Shown here one piece after another: positions 1 to 8,577 of a DNA stretch of 64,000 bases. Under the pieces are notes generated by a model. It was not told the origin of the DNA, did no database searches, and saw nothing but the letters and a program-made list of their open reading frames with translations. The position numbers and the translations under genes are program-made. Within the stretch, counting starts at the first letter, position 1; the number at the start of each line of letters is the position of its first letter. Source of the DNA: Spirosoma agri (GTDB taxonomy: Bacteria > Bacteroidota > Bacteroidia > Cytophagales > Spirosomataceae); the NCBI RefSeq assembly GCF_010747415.1, contig NZ_JAAGNZ010000002.1, forward strand, positions 1,178,001-1,242,000, written 5' to 3'.

Positions 1-652
1 GCCCAACCGGAACGTCGAACAACTGCCGCATGTGCGGAATCGTATGGAGGTTTGTCGTTTCGGGGGTCGCTGGATAGGTACTTGTGCACTTAAGCAGAAT
101 CAGGTCCTTGCAACCGTTGGCCCGCAAAACCTTCACCGACTCATCGAGGTCCGCTACCGACGCGACACCCGTACTCATGATGACCGGCTTACCCGTCTGC
201 GCGATTTTTTTCAGCAGAATATGATCCGTGTTCTCAAACGAAGCAACCTTGTAGAGCGGTACATCAAGCGATTCCAGGAAGTCAACGGCGGTGGTATCGA
301 ACGGTGAGCTGAAAGCAATCATGCCGCGCTTTTTCGCGTGGTCGAAAATGGGCTTGTGCCATTCCCAGGGTGTGTAGGCTTCGGCGTACAGTTTGTACAG
401 ATTTTTATCGGCCCAGAGCGATTTGGCATCCCGGATATAAAACTCTTCGGAGGCCCCGTTGAACGTGATCGTGTCTGGCGTGTAGGTTTGTAACTTGAGC
501 GCATGGGCACCGGCATCGGCCACCGCGTCAACAATGTCGAGCGCCCGGTCGAGCGACTGATTGTGATTTCCGGACATCTCGGCGATAACAAACGGGCGGT
601 GCGCTGGGCTAATCGTATAGTGGGCAACCTGAATCGGTTGAGTTGCTGTCAT
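1..652 (-). CDS. pseI: Pseudaminic acid synthase PseI, 3' part missing
   Basis: Reading the minus strand from the ATG at 652 gives an uninterrupted frame of 217 codons that runs off the window edge, so the C-terminal part, including the usual SAF (antifreeze-like) domain, is not visible. The start reads MTATQPIQVAHYTI and is followed by FVIAEMSGNHNQSLDRAL and ALKLQTYTPDTI, the signature of the NeuB/PseI TIM barrel. Later FSSPFDTTAVDFLE and KCTSTYPATPE also fit. PseI condenses phosphoenolpyruvate with 2,4-diacetamido-2,4,6-trideoxy-L-altrose to give pseudaminic acid in the cytoplasm. It lies 56 nt downstream of pseH and is the last visible gene of the operon. PseI rather than NeuB is inferred from the neighbours. 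Confidence 0.93.
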   Translation of the reverse strand, partial: MTATQPIQVAHYTISPAHRPFVIAEMSGNHNQSLDRALDIVDAVADAGAHALKLQTYTPDTITFNGASEEFYIRDAKSLWADKNLYKLYAEAYTPWEWHKPIFDHAKKRGMIAFSSPFDTTAVDFLESLDVPLYKVASFENTDHILLKKIAQTGKPVIMSTGVASVADLDESVKVLRANGCKDLILLKCTSTYPATPETTNLHTIPHMRQLFDVPVG

Positions 653-708
653 AATTGGTGAAACCGTATCAGTAGCGGATGCGACTTTTGTGAAACAGCG
701 CCGAATGC

Positions 709-1185
709 TTACACGGTCTTGGTAAAGACTAAACTTGAGTTCGCAAATTTACCGCTTTCGTGCGAGAATGCGAACCCTGCCTTAACAAACGAACGAACGG
801 AGGGTTGATTATCAGGTTTGATGTAGGCATGAACGGTGACGGCCCCCCACGCTTGTTTGCAGGCGTCGCACCCCTGACCGATCAGCTGACTGGCTAGCCC
901 CTGACCCCGGAACCGGGCATCGACAGACACGCCAATGATGATTTCGTCGGGCATATCGGCGACCGGTGTTCGCTCGAAGCGCACCTGCCCAACGGCCTGA
1001 CCGGTTTCATTCTCAAAGACAAACAGCAGCGCATTGGCATCGACTAGTTTTCGCGAAAACCAGGCTGTGTGCGTTTCCAGGGAAATAGGTGCAGAGTTGA
1101 AGGACTGTCGGCGCGTATCGGGATCGTTAGCCCAGTCGAAGTAACGTTGTGCATCAGTGGGCTTGGCTTTGCGGCAGGTGAGCAT
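709..1185 (-). CDS. pseH: PseH-type N-acetyltransferase (GNAT)
   Basis: This 158-residue protein has a single GNAT domain. The acetyl-CoA loop is visible as DARFRGQGLASQLIG near residues 88-102, followed by the usual helix and a terminal strand with NQPSVRSFVKAGF. The length matches known PseH (about 157 residues). PseH acetylates the 4-amino group of UDP-4-amino-4,6-dideoxy-N-acetyl-altrosamine, the third pathway step. It starts 2 nt after the pseG stop, so translation is probably coupled. The GNAT fold is seen directly; the substrate is inferred from the operon. Confidence 0.85.
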   Translation of the reverse strand: MLTCRKAKPTDAQRYFDWANDPDTRRQSFNSAPISLETHTAWFSRKLVDANALLFVFENETGQAVGQVRFERTPVADMPDEIIIGVSVDARFRGQGLASQLIGQGCDACKQAWGAVTVHAYIKPDNQPSVRSFVKAGFAFSHESGKFANSSLVFTKTV

Positions 1186-1187
1186 GA

Positions 1188-2222
1188 TTAGCGACGTGTC
1201 AACTGATGAAACAAATCCCGCAGCCGTTCCGGGGAGCGACCATCGAAAAAACGGCGTTGATTCGCCAGCGACTCAGCTACCGTTTCGGGTGAAAACTGAG
1301 CCGATTGGATCGACAACTTTATCATCTGGTCCAGGCCGATAACGGGCGTCAGCCGAGTTAGCAGCGTTGGGAAATTGACCGATAAAGCAAGCTTCTCCTC
1401 CGCGAGAAACTGAGCCAGTCGAGCCTGGTTGTCAGCCGTGACCACCGTAACCAAGGGGCGGTTGATGGCACAAACTTCATAGGCAATTGTACTACAGGCC
1501 GTGATCGCCAGACTGCATTGCTGCAAGGCTGAAACCATCTGACCGGCATCCAGATTTTGCAGGATAGTAAGATTTGGTAACTCAGTTCGAAATGCGTCAA
1601 TAGCCTTCCGATCCGGATGAAATGGCCCCAAAACGATCTGGACGGGTAAACTGGGGTCGACCTGCCGAATGGCTTCCAGAACCGTGAGCGACGTATTATG
1701 CGGGTCAGCCCCGCCCATACTTACGAAAATCGGACCGTCAGCAGGTGTATCGCCAAAACCGTCTGGATGTAGAAATTCCGGGCGTAATAACGCGTAGTGC
1801 GGACCCAGAAAAAATTGGGTATACGCTTCGGCCTCATAATCCGCTGATGTAATGCCCCCGGCATGGTTGATGATCATATCGGCCACCTGATGGCCTGCTG
1901 TCAGATCATCGATATAAACCAGCCGTTTCGCCCGCGAGCGAACCGACTGCTGAAAACCGTCATCGAACGAATAGCCATCTAAAATAACGACATCGTCCGG
2001 TTCAATTAAGTCCAGAAACGTCGTTTCAGCTGATGAGTCGGGCAGGGTAATAACGTTGATAGTAGCCTGTTCGATCAGGGAATGAATGGTTGGTGTTGGC
2101 TCAACGATAGCGAACCGCATCGAAAAGTCACCGTTCAGCATATTGGCCAGTGCCAGACAGCGCATGACATGACCCATTCCGATTTGTGCGTTGCCGTCGG
2201 CCCGAAAGAGAAGTTGATTCAT
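1188..2222 (-). CDS. pseG: UDP-2,4-diacetamido-2,4,6-trideoxy-altropyranose hydrolase PseG
   Basis: The 344-residue protein has the two-lobed GT-B-like fold of PseG. The N-terminus carries FRADGNAQIGMGHVMRCLAL, where His18 of the GMGH motif corresponds to the proposed catalytic histidine. The C-terminal half contains FVSMGGADPHNTS and ITACSTIAYEVCAI, the UDP-binding part. PseG removes UDP from the diacetamido sugar, releasing the substrate of PseI. It begins 5 nt after pseF and ends 2 nt before pseH. Some PseG proteins are fused to an acetyltransferase, but here the GNAT is a separate downstream gene. Confidence 0.92.
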   Translation of the reverse strand: MNQLLFRADGNAQIGMGHVMRCLALANMLNGDFSMRFAIVEPTPTIHSLIEQATINVITLPDSSAETTFLDLIEPDDVVILDGYSFDDGFQQSVRSRAKRLVYIDDLTAGHQVADMIINHAGGITSADYEAEAYTQFFLGPHYALLRPEFLHPDGFGDTPADGPIFVSMGGADPHNTSLTVLEAIRQVDPSLPVQIVLGPFHPDRKAIDAFRTELPNLTILQNLDAGQMVSALQQCSLAITACSTIAYEVCAINRPLVTVVTADNQARLAQFLAEEKLALSVNFPTLLTRLTPVIGLDQMIKLSIQSAQFSPETVAESLANQRRFFDGRSPERLRDLFHQLTRR

Positions 2223-2227
2223 GATGC

Positions 2228-2917
2228 TTAGCGGTTCCTGCTTAGTTGAAATTTGAGTTCTGCCAGTCGCCAGTCTGTCTCGGTATCAATGTCATGGGCA
2301 TCCATTTCGGAAATGACAATACCACCCGAGTTGTCTGTGATCAGCCGTCGGGTACGCAAAAACGTGTTTGTGCTGAAGAAATAAAACTGGCCTGCATCGT
2401 GGTAAGCCGGTTCCAGATCCTGCGACCGGGTCAGCGCATGTTCCGGCTGAACCCAGCGTACTTTATCGTCCGCCAGCATCACCGCCCGCTGAATTGGAAA
2501 ACCAAACGACTGCACCGGATAGACCGTATCGAATTGTTTTTCCGAAAGCGTGGCAAATGCCCGCTGAAGGAGTACTGGAGTGACAAAAGGTGCAGTCGGG
2601 TAGAGGCAGCACGCATAGTTAAACAATGAGCTTTGGTGTGCATACTGGTTCAGCACCTCATGCAGCACATCGGCTGTCGTCGCAAAATCGTCGGCGGTTT
2701 CGGCCTTACGCAAGAAGGGAACCGATGCGCCGTACTGTCGGGCAAGGGTCGCAATCTCCTCATCGTCCGTCGATACCATCACGTCAGCAAACAAACCCGA
2801 TTGGCGGGCCGCGTCGATGACGTATGCAATGATAGGTTTACCCAGAAACGGCCGGATATTTTTTCTGGGAATGCGTTTACTGCCGCCCCGTGCGGTGATG
2901 ATAGCTACGCTACTCAT
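2228..2917 (-). CDS. pseF: Pseudaminic acid cytidylyltransferase PseF
   Basis: This 229-residue protein belongs to the CMP-sugar synthetase family. Residues 6-20 read IITARGGSKRIPRKN, the CTP-binding motif, followed by FLGKPIIAYVIDAA and VMVSTDDEEIATLA. Near the C-terminus DAHDIDTETDW supplies the conserved metal-binding aspartates. It activates pseudaminic acid with CTP to CMP-Pse. Its start overlaps the pseC stop by 4 nt (ATGA), and pseG follows 5 nt downstream. The assignment to PseF rather than NeuA rests on the pathway context. Confidence 0.92.
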   Translation of the reverse strand: MSSVAIITARGGSKRIPRKNIRPFLGKPIIAYVIDAARQSGLFADVMVSTDDEEIATLARQYGASVPFLRKAETADDFATTADVLHEVLNQYAHQSSLFNYACCLYPTAPFVTPVLLQRAFATLSEKQFDTVYPVQSFGFPIQRAVMLADDKVRWVQPEHALTRSQDLEPAYHDAGQFYFFSTNTFLRTRRLITDNSGGIVISEMDAHDIDTETDWRLAELKFQLSRNR

Positions 2918-4089
2918 GCGCCGACAAATTCCTTCACGGATGCGATGACATACTCCTGCTCGGCATCGGTTAGCGTCGGGAACATAGGGAGGCTCAGGCA
3001 GCGTGCGTAGTAGCGTTCGGCGTTCGGAAAGTCGCCGGGTTTCCAGCCAAACTGCCGGTAGTAAGGCATCAAATGCACCGGGATGTAATGCACCTGGGCC
3101 ATAATGTTTCTCGTCCGCAGAAAATCGTACAGCCCTTTCCGGTCGTCGACCTGAATGACGTATAGGTGATATGCGTGACTGATACCTTCGGGCGGAACAA
3201 TGATGGAAATAGCTGAGTTGGCGAATGCGTCGTCGTACCGTTTCGCGATTTCCTGCCGACGGCTGAACATGGCATCGACCCGCTGTAACTGGCTGTTTCC
3301 CAACGCTGCCTGCATGTCGGTCAGCCGGTAATTATAGCCCAACTCCTGCAATTCCATGTACCAGCCACCGCGTTCCGGTTCACCGGCATACGGTTCCGTC
3401 AATTCACCGGGTTTGTTGGTGATGCCGTGCGTACGCAGTCGAAGCAGGTGCTTGTACAGGGCTTCGTCGTTGGTGGTTATCATGCCGCCTTCACCCGCTG
3501 CAATGTGCTTAACGGGATGAAAACTAAAAATGGCCAGTTCCGCCAGCGATCCATCGCCACAGCGATGCATGGTACCGTTCGTATCCGTAAAGGCCCCGCC
3601 CGGCGAATGGCAACTGTCTTCCAGAAGCCACAATCCATGTTCATCCGCTAACTCCCGAAAGGCCGCCATATCAACCGGGTAACCCGCGAAATCGACGGGA
3701 ACAATGCCTGAAAAATAGCCTTTCGGATGCTTACTGAGCAACTCGCGAACCGAATCAATAGCAAGGAGGGCCGTTTCAGGATCGATATCTGCAAAATAGA
3801 CCTCGCCCCCGCAATAGCGGACGCAGTTGGCTGATGCCGAAAACGTAATCGGTGTAGTGATGACCCGCGTACCCGTTGTGACGCCAAGCGCCATACAACA
3901 TAAATGCAGGGCGGCCGTACCATTGGCTACGGCCACCGCATAGCGACAACCGATGTAGTCGGCAAACGCGGTTTCGAAAGCACCGATGTGGGGCCCCTGG
4001 GTCAAAAATGGACCGCGTAAAACATCGGCAACGGCTGCAATATCCTCGTCCGTAATATGCTGACGACCGTATGGAATTGGCTGATTCAT
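2914..4089 (-). CDS. pseC: PLP-dependent sugar aminotransferase PseC
   Basis: The 391-residue protein is a DegT/DnrJ/EryC1-type aminotransferase. The PLP-binding lysine is Lys194 in FSFHPVKHIAAGEGG, and AVANGTAALHL (residues 53-63) and LLEDSCHSPG complete the cofactor site. PseC converts the 4-keto sugar made by PseB into UDP-4-amino-4,6-dideoxy-N-acetyl-altrosamine using glutamate. It overlaps pseF by 4 nt and is separated from pseB by 63 nt that hold a small GAAA-loop hairpin. Length and motifs agree with an intact enzyme. Confidence 0.93.
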   Translation of the reverse strand: MNQPIPYGRQHITDEDIAAVADVLRGPFLTQGPHIGAFETAFADYIGCRYAVAVANGTAALHLCCMALGVTTGTRVITTPITFSASANCVRYCGGEVYFADIDPETALLAIDSVRELLSKHPKGYFSGIVPVDFAGYPVDMAAFRELADEHGLWLLEDSCHSPGGAFTDTNGTMHRCGDGSLAELAIFSFHPVKHIAAGEGGMITTNDEALYKHLLRLRTHGITNKPGELTEPYAGEPERGGWYMELQELGYNYRLTDMQAALGNSQLQRVDAMFSRRQEIAKRYDDAFANSAISIIVPPEGISHAYHLYVIQVDDRKGLYDFLRTRNIMAQVHYIPVHLMPYYRQFGWKPGDFPNAERYYARCLSLPMFPTLTDAEQEYVIASVKEFVGA

Positions 4090-4096
4090 TGATAAC

Positions 4097-4112
4097 GCGG
4101 GTGAAAACCCGC
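4097..4112. repeat. GCGGGT/GAAA/ACCCGC mini-hairpin between pseB and pseC
   Basis: A perfect 6-bp stem closes a GAAA tetraloop 8 nt upstream of the pseC start. It lies in the only sizeable gap between the first two operon genes, so it could modulate pseC translation or stabilise a processed mRNA end. The half GCGGGTTTTCA (read on the minus strand) recurs in the inverted repeat at 35127. A comparable GCGGG/AAGAA/CCCGC hairpin lies at 43924. Confidence 0.5.
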
Positions 4113-4152
4113 ATTTGCATTGATAGACACTAATAACGGCTTTTCTACTACA

Positions 4153-5193
4153 TCACGCTTGAAAGGCCGGATCGACATGCTCCCGGATTTGTTCCCGGAT
4201 CTGCTCAACGTCGAGCCACTCGGTGTTGGTGCCCGAGTTGTATTTGAAGCCCATCTCGACTTGACGCCCGTCGAAGGCTTTCAGGTAATCGTCGGTACTC
4301 CAGGTTGGTGTGGAAGGCGTAATGACGTAGTATTTATCCGTCTCGACGGTATTGAGCGAATCCGTTTCCGTAATCATTTCTTCGTGTAGTTTCTCGCCGG
4401 GCCGGATACCAACCAGTTGCTGCTCACAGTTCGGACCAATGGCCGTGGCTACATCCGTAATGCGATACGACGGAATCTTGGGCACGAAAATCTCACCGCC
4501 CCAGGCATGTTCGAGCGCGTACAACACCATGTCAACGCCTTCTTCCAGCGAGATGTTGAACCGCGTCATGTCGGAGTGGGTAATGGGCAATACGCCGTCT
4601 TTACGCTTCTCCAGAAAGAACGGCACGACCGATCCCCGCGATCCGATCACGTTGCCGTAGCGAACCACCGAAAAGCGTAGATCACGGCTGCCTTTCATGT
4701 TGTTGGCTGCTACGAACAGCTTGTCAGAACAGAGCTTGGTGGCCCCGTAGAGATTAATGGGCGCGGCTGCTTTATCCGTCGAAAGGGCTACCACGCGTTG
4801 AACCCCGTTATCGAGCGCTGCGTTGATGACATTCTCGGCACCGAACACGTTGGTTTTGATGCACTCCATCGGGTTATATTCGGCGGCCGGCACCTGCTTT
4901 AACGCAGCCGCGTGAATGATAATGTCGATTCCTTCGCAGGCCCGTTTCAGGCGTTCGCTATCGCGTACATCACCGATGAAAAAGCGGATGGATTTATACT
5001 TCGAACTTGGGTAATGTTGCGCTAACTCAAACTGTTTCAACTCATCGCGGGAGTAGACGACCAGCCGTTTGATATTCGGGTAGCGCTGATATACCATCTC
5101 AATGAACTTCTTGCCAAACGAGCCGGTGCCGCCCGTAATTAAAATCGATTTGTTCGTCAGGTCAAAGGGTTGGCCCGTATTGTATTGATTCAT
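4153..5193 (-). CDS. pseB: UDP-GlcNAc 4,6-dehydratase (5-inverting) PseB
   Basis: This 346-residue short-chain dehydrogenase/reductase starts the pseudaminic acid pathway by converting UDP-GlcNAc to the 4-keto-6-deoxy-altro sugar. The NAD(P) loop is GGTGSFGKKF (residues 21-30). The dehydratase-specific active site is TDKAAAPINLYGATK, with Asp140, Lys141 and the YxxxK pair Tyr149/Lys153, as in PseB and FlaA1. It is the first gene of the operon and is preceded by about 320 nt of intergenic DNA with a candidate promoter at 5281-5307. The C-terminus is slightly longer than in Campylobacter PseB. Confidence 0.94.
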   Translation of the reverse strand: MNQYNTGQPFDLTNKSILITGGTGSFGKKFIEMVYQRYPNIKRLVVYSRDELKQFELAQHYPSSKYKSIRFFIGDVRDSERLKRACEGIDIIIHAAALKQVPAAEYNPMECIKTNVFGAENVINAALDNGVQRVVALSTDKAAAPINLYGATKLCSDKLFVAANNMKGSRDLRFSVVRYGNVIGSRGSVVPFFLEKRKDGVLPITHSDMTRFNISLEEGVDMVLYALEHAWGGEIFVPKIPSYRITDVATAIGPNCEQQLVGIRPGEKLHEEMITETDSLNTVETDKYYVITPSTPTWSTDDYLKAFDGRQVEMGFKYNSGTNTEWLDVEQIREQIREHVDPAFQA

Positions 5194-5280
5194 AGATTAT
5201 TGTCGCTATTTTTTGGCCCTCTACTCGACCAGTTTGACAGGGGGCCGGGACAACCTTACTTTTTTAAATGCTTCTGACTG

Positions 5281-5307
5281 CAAAGGTAGGGTTATTAGAG
5301 GAATCAA
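5281..5307 (-). promoter_or_regulatory. Candidate Bacteroidota promoter for the pse operon
   Basis: On the minus strand TACCTTTG (5281-5288) is an exact TAnnTTTG box, preceded by TTG (5305-5307) with a 16-nt spacer, slightly short of the usual spacing. A start near 5274 would leave a leader of about 80 nt before pseB. The rest of 5194-5511 is AT-rich, with no gene seen. Confidence 0.45.
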
Positions 5308-5469
5308 TATTGATAGAATGATTAAAGAAGTTCCTACGCAATGACCACGCCATGAACCTGTCAATCTTGTTACTATCAGGTTCACACTAGTTGGATTAAC
5401 GTGACTGCCGAAATGAGGGTATGTTAATCTATCTCAAGTGAGTTTACCCATTCGGGCGAGTTTAGTAAC

Positions 5470-5498
5470 TTGCAACGGTTTCCTAGTATGTAACTTTT
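5470..5498 (+). promoter_or_regulatory. Weak candidate promoter for the secreted repeat protein
   Basis: TTG (5470-5472), an 18-nt spacer and TAACTTTT (5491-5498, seven of eight matches to TAnnTTTG) lie just upstream of the ATG at 5512. The implied leader would be only about 8 nt, which is uncomfortably short, so the real promoter may lie elsewhere in the gap. Confidence 0.25.
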
Positions 5499-5511
5499 AC
5501 TTAATTAATTT

Positions 5512-7488
5512 ATGAATTTTTTTTACCGATTAACATTACTTTTTCAGCTTGTACTGACGGTTGTGACTCTATCGCAGGCGCAGAATTTAATACTAACCAC
5601 ACCCACTTCTCAAACGCCAGGTAGCAGTAATGTTATCGTTAACCCGACCTGGCGATATAAGGGTCAAACTGAAAATAGTACAAATAATACGCTTGTCGGT
5701 CACGATACAGGTAATAATCTGACGACGGGTTTATCAAATACATTCATTGGTAAATCAGCTGGTCTGAATACTACGACGGGCAATAGTAACTTATTCTTTG
5801 GGTACTTGGCTGGTAATACAAACACATCGGGTGCTGGTAATACAATGATTGGTACCGGATCAGGGTGGCTTAACAATGGTGATGAAAACGTTTTTTTGGG
5901 TGCTTCAACGGGTGCCTGGAGTAAATCCGCTACTAGAAACACATTTGTAGGTGCTTTCAGTGGTTTCAAAAACGTCAGTGGCACAAATAATATATATTTG
6001 GGTTACAACGCAGGTGGGACCAGTCAGAATGGTTCCTATAATGTGATTATTGGTGATTCGGCTGGTTATAATAATACCGTTTCTGGTAGTGTTATGATTG
6101 GTAGCAAAGCTGGATTTGCTAATACAACAGGGGGGGCTAATACATTTGTCGGGGCTAGCGTTGGATCCAAGAATACGACTGGGTTTGCAAATTCATTTTA
6201 CGGTTACGGCGCAGGTAGAGAAAATACAGTTGGTTTGAACAATACTATTGTAGGATATATAGCAGGATCAAGTACTACTTCTGGGTATTCTAATTCGTTT
6301 TATGGCGTTGCCGCAGGCTTTTCTAATACATCTGGTTATTTCAATTCGTTTTTTGGTGAAGCTGCAGGACACTTATACTCGACAGGTCATCATAATAGTT
6401 TCTTTGGAAGACAGGCAGGAGCTGGGAATGGTAGAACGGATGGCGTTCAACTGACTTTTGCGAGTGGTTCTTACAACTGTTTTTTTGGTGATTTTGCCGG
6501 ATATAATAACAACAATGCTAATTATAACGTCATGATCGGAGATAGTACAGGGGCTAATAATCAAGGTTCGGGAAATGTGATGGTTGGTAGCCGCGCAGGA
6601 CGGTCTAACCAGACAGGGCAACAAAATACTTATCTTGGTTATCAATCCGGCTATAAAGCTGTTGCAGATTCCAATACCTTTGTCGGCTACCAATCCGGTT
6701 ACGTCACAACAACCGGGAAAGGCAACACTTTTTTTGGTACATCGTCAGGGCGAGGGAACACGACGGGTAGCCATAATACGTTCGTTGGTAATGGTGCCGG
6801 TCCTGCCAGTAGCAACATGGACGATAACGTCTATATCGGCTACACGACAGGAAATCATGACAGCGGCTCACGAAATACATTCCTAGGTACTGGAGCTGAT
6901 GCCATTGCGCAGAATCTGATCAACGCAACGGCTATTGGGGCTGGTGCAAATGTCGCGGTTAGCAATGCTGTGGTGTTGGGTAATCAGGCTAATGTGGGTA
7001 TCGGTACGTCAGCACCCACGGCCCGTCTCGATGTCAATAGTGGTATTGATCATGAATCTGGTATCCGAATGAGCCGACTTACGGCTAGTAGTCCTGCTCG
7101 GCTGACCCTGCTCGACAAAGTACTTACCGTTGATGACAATGGTCAAATCGTGCTGGCTCAAACGGGTCGTTACTCGGTTAAGCAAGTGAACGATTGGTCC
7201 GACAAAGTCTTTGATCCTGCTTACAGACTTCGTTCATTAGCTGAGGTCGAACAATTCATCCAAAAAAACGGGTACCTACCGGGCGTTCCTTCGGCAGAGC
7301 AGGTTATTCGGGAAGGTGTTGATGTCGGTAAGATGGACGCCAAGCTGTTGGAAAAGGTCGAAGAACTGACGCTCTACAGCATTCAACTCGAAAAAGCTGA
7401 TCAGGCTAAACAACAGGAATTACACCAGTTAAGAGCAGAGGTGAACGAGTTGAAGCAACTCGTAAAGCAACTGCTGGAAAAGAAATAA
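5512..7488 (+). CDS. Secreted NTxxG/AG-repeat protein with coiled-coil C-terminus
   Basis: The 658-residue protein starts with a signal peptide (MNFFYRLTLLFQLVLTVVTL, cleavage probably after SQA). Residues about 55-490 are a tandem array of roughly 15-residue units of the form NTxxGxxAGxxNTTGxxN, with phenylalanine, glycine and asparagine at regular positions. This resembles the YadA-like head repeats of trimeric surface proteins. Near residue 555 comes the module DWSDKVFDPAYRLRSLAEVE, then YLPGVPSA, MDAKLLEKVEELTLY and a heptad-rich coiled coil. That C-terminal arrangement is widespread in Bacteroidota surface proteins of unknown function. Two paralogs lie at 50936 and 52934. A role in surface display is inferred. 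Confidence 0.8.
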   Translation: MNFFYRLTLLFQLVLTVVTLSQAQNLILTTPTSQTPGSSNVIVNPTWRYKGQTENSTNNTLVGHDTGNNLTTGLSNTFIGKSAGLNTTTGNSNLFFGYLAGNTNTSGAGNTMIGTGSGWLNNGDENVFLGASTGAWSKSATRNTFVGAFSGFKNVSGTNNIYLGYNAGGTSQNGSYNVIIGDSAGYNNTVSGSVMIGSKAGFANTTGGANTFVGASVGSKNTTGFANSFYGYGAGRENTVGLNNTIVGYIAGSSTTSGYSNSFYGVAAGFSNTSGYFNSFFGEAAGHLYSTGHHNSFFGRQAGAGNGRTDGVQLTFASGSYNCFFGDFAGYNNNNANYNVMIGDSTGANNQGSGNVMVGSRAGRSNQTGQQNTYLGYQSGYKAVADSNTFVGYQSGYVTTTGKGNTFFGTSSGRGNTTGSHNTFVGNGAGPASSNMDDNVYIGYTTGNHDSGSRNTFLGTGADAIAQNLINATAIGAGANVAVSNAVVLGNQANVGIGTSAPTARLDVNSGIDHESGIRMSRLTASSPARLTLLDKVLTVDDNGQIVLAQTGRYSVKQVNDWSDKVFDPAYRLRSLAEVEQFIQKNGYLPGVPSAEQVIREGVDVGKMDAKLLEKVEELTLYSIQLEKADQAKQQELHQLRAEVNELKQLVKQLLEKK

Positions 7489-7497
7489 AGGCTTTCA

Positions 7498-7559
7498 CTG
7501 GCTTGGTACACAAACGCCCGACCGTAATATTACGGTCGGGCGTTTGTGTACCAAGCCAG
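7498..7559. terminator. 62-bp perfect palindrome between convergent genes
   Basis: The arms 7498-7528 and 7529-7559 are 31 nt each, perfectly complementary and without a loop. The sequence is centred on AATATT and carries GCCCGACCG/CGGTCGGGC in the middle. It sits between the plus-strand repeat protein ending at 7488 and the minus-strand gene ending at 7573, so it most likely terminates both transcripts. It is much longer than an ordinary terminator stem and has no U tract. Confidence 0.7.
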
Positions 7560-7572
7560 ATCGGTCTATCCG

Positions 7573-8577
7573 CTATTTACTCGCTACGGAGTGCTTTATC
7601 TGTGTTCGGTCAAAGGCGTCGATGTAGCTTTTCGCACTGGCGTTCAGGATGGTGACACCCCGGTGATCGGCATAGGTGCGGATAACTTCGTAACCTCGGA
7701 ACACTTTATGTAAGGATAAGAACTGCGAAGCCATCGAAAACGTGCGTTGTCGGTGCTTGTCAGAATACACAGGCTGATGCGTTACGTCTTTGGGCTTGTC
7801 GTAAAAGTGAATCTGCTTGATCAGCAACTGATTTTGATCCGTTAATCGAATCTGTTCATGCCAGGACGTATCCGCGCCAAACAGGTAAATCGTTTCAAAC
7901 TGGCGGTTGATCATGAGGGTCAGGGCCGCAATGATAACTGTCTGCGCCTGAGGCATCCCAAACCCATTGGCGTAGAGCCAGTAGGTCAGCCACTGGAAAC
8001 CGCTGACCACGGTGTAGTTGAAATAAACGACCTTGATCTGCGGATTGCCGCGTTCAATTTGACCGAGCAAATAAGAGCCTTTGGCAAAATGAGGCACGTA
8101 GAGCAACATCGGCCAGTCTACGCGTTCCAGAAAGACCGACAACGTTTGGCGAATATCATCGCGGTCGGTTGTCTGCTTCGTGAAAACGAAATAATTAGGG
8201 TCCGAAATGACGTAGTTCTGAGGGCGAAGGCGATGAAAAATATCGGCGTGGGCAAAATTATTGACGCAGACGATTTCGGTTTGCCGGATAAAATCAAAAT
8301 GCTCCGCCAGCGACTCATTCAGCGATGGACCGTTTCCCAATACCGAGCAAATCGGTAGCTGTCGGGCCGGTAGCTGCGCTTTATGGCGACCACGAATCAC
8401 GACTTTTACCAGTGACAGCAGCGATTTGACGAATTCGCTCAGGAATTGACTCAGGGAATTAAAACCAGCTTCAAGCATGCGGTCGGCACCAGACAGGAGC
8501 CACTTTTTCCACAAAATAACGAAAAAAACACCAGACACGCCGGTAATAAAATTAGCGGGTTCACAGGGTTTTCTCAA
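7573..8577 (-). CDS. GNGPSL-type (DUF115/MptE-like or GT42-like) putative glycosyltransferase
   Basis: The 334-residue protein has a hydrophobic N-terminal stretch (FITGVSGVFFVILWKKWLL) and, from about residue 76, ICSVLGNGPSLNESL. This is the nucleotide-sugar motif shared by DUF115/Maf-type proteins and GT42 sialyltransferases. IYLFGADTSWH (near residue 235) and an EVIRTYADHRGVTILNAS tail fit the same fold. Both families can transfer nonulosonic acids, and the pse operon is 2.4 kb away on the same strand, so a Pse-transferase role is attractive but inferred. The start overlaps the upstream gene by 17 nt; an internal Met34 would remove the overlap and the hydrophobic segment. Confidence 0.6.
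   Translation of the reverse strand: MRKPCEPANFITGVSGVFFVILWKKWLLSGADRMLEAGFNSLSQFLSEFVKSLLSLVKVVIRGRHKAQLPARQLPICSVLGNGPSLNESLAEHFDFIRQTEIVCVNNFAHADIFHRLRPQNYVISDPNYFVFTKQTTDRDDIRQTLSVFLERVDWPMLLYVPHFAKGSYLLGQIERGNPQIKVVYFNYTVVSGFQWLTYWLYANGFGMPQAQTVIIAALTLMINRQFETIYLFGADTSWHEQIRLTDQNQLLIKQIHFYDKPKDVTHQPVYSDKHRQRTFSMASQFLSLHKVFRGYEVIRTYADHRGVTILNASAKSYIDAFDRTQIKHSVASK

Noticed and set aside
5700-7488. CRISPR-like or satellite interpretation of the repeats in the secreted protein
   Set aside because: The periodicity is at protein level with degenerate DNA, so it is a coding repeat and not a CRISPR array or tandem DNA repeat.
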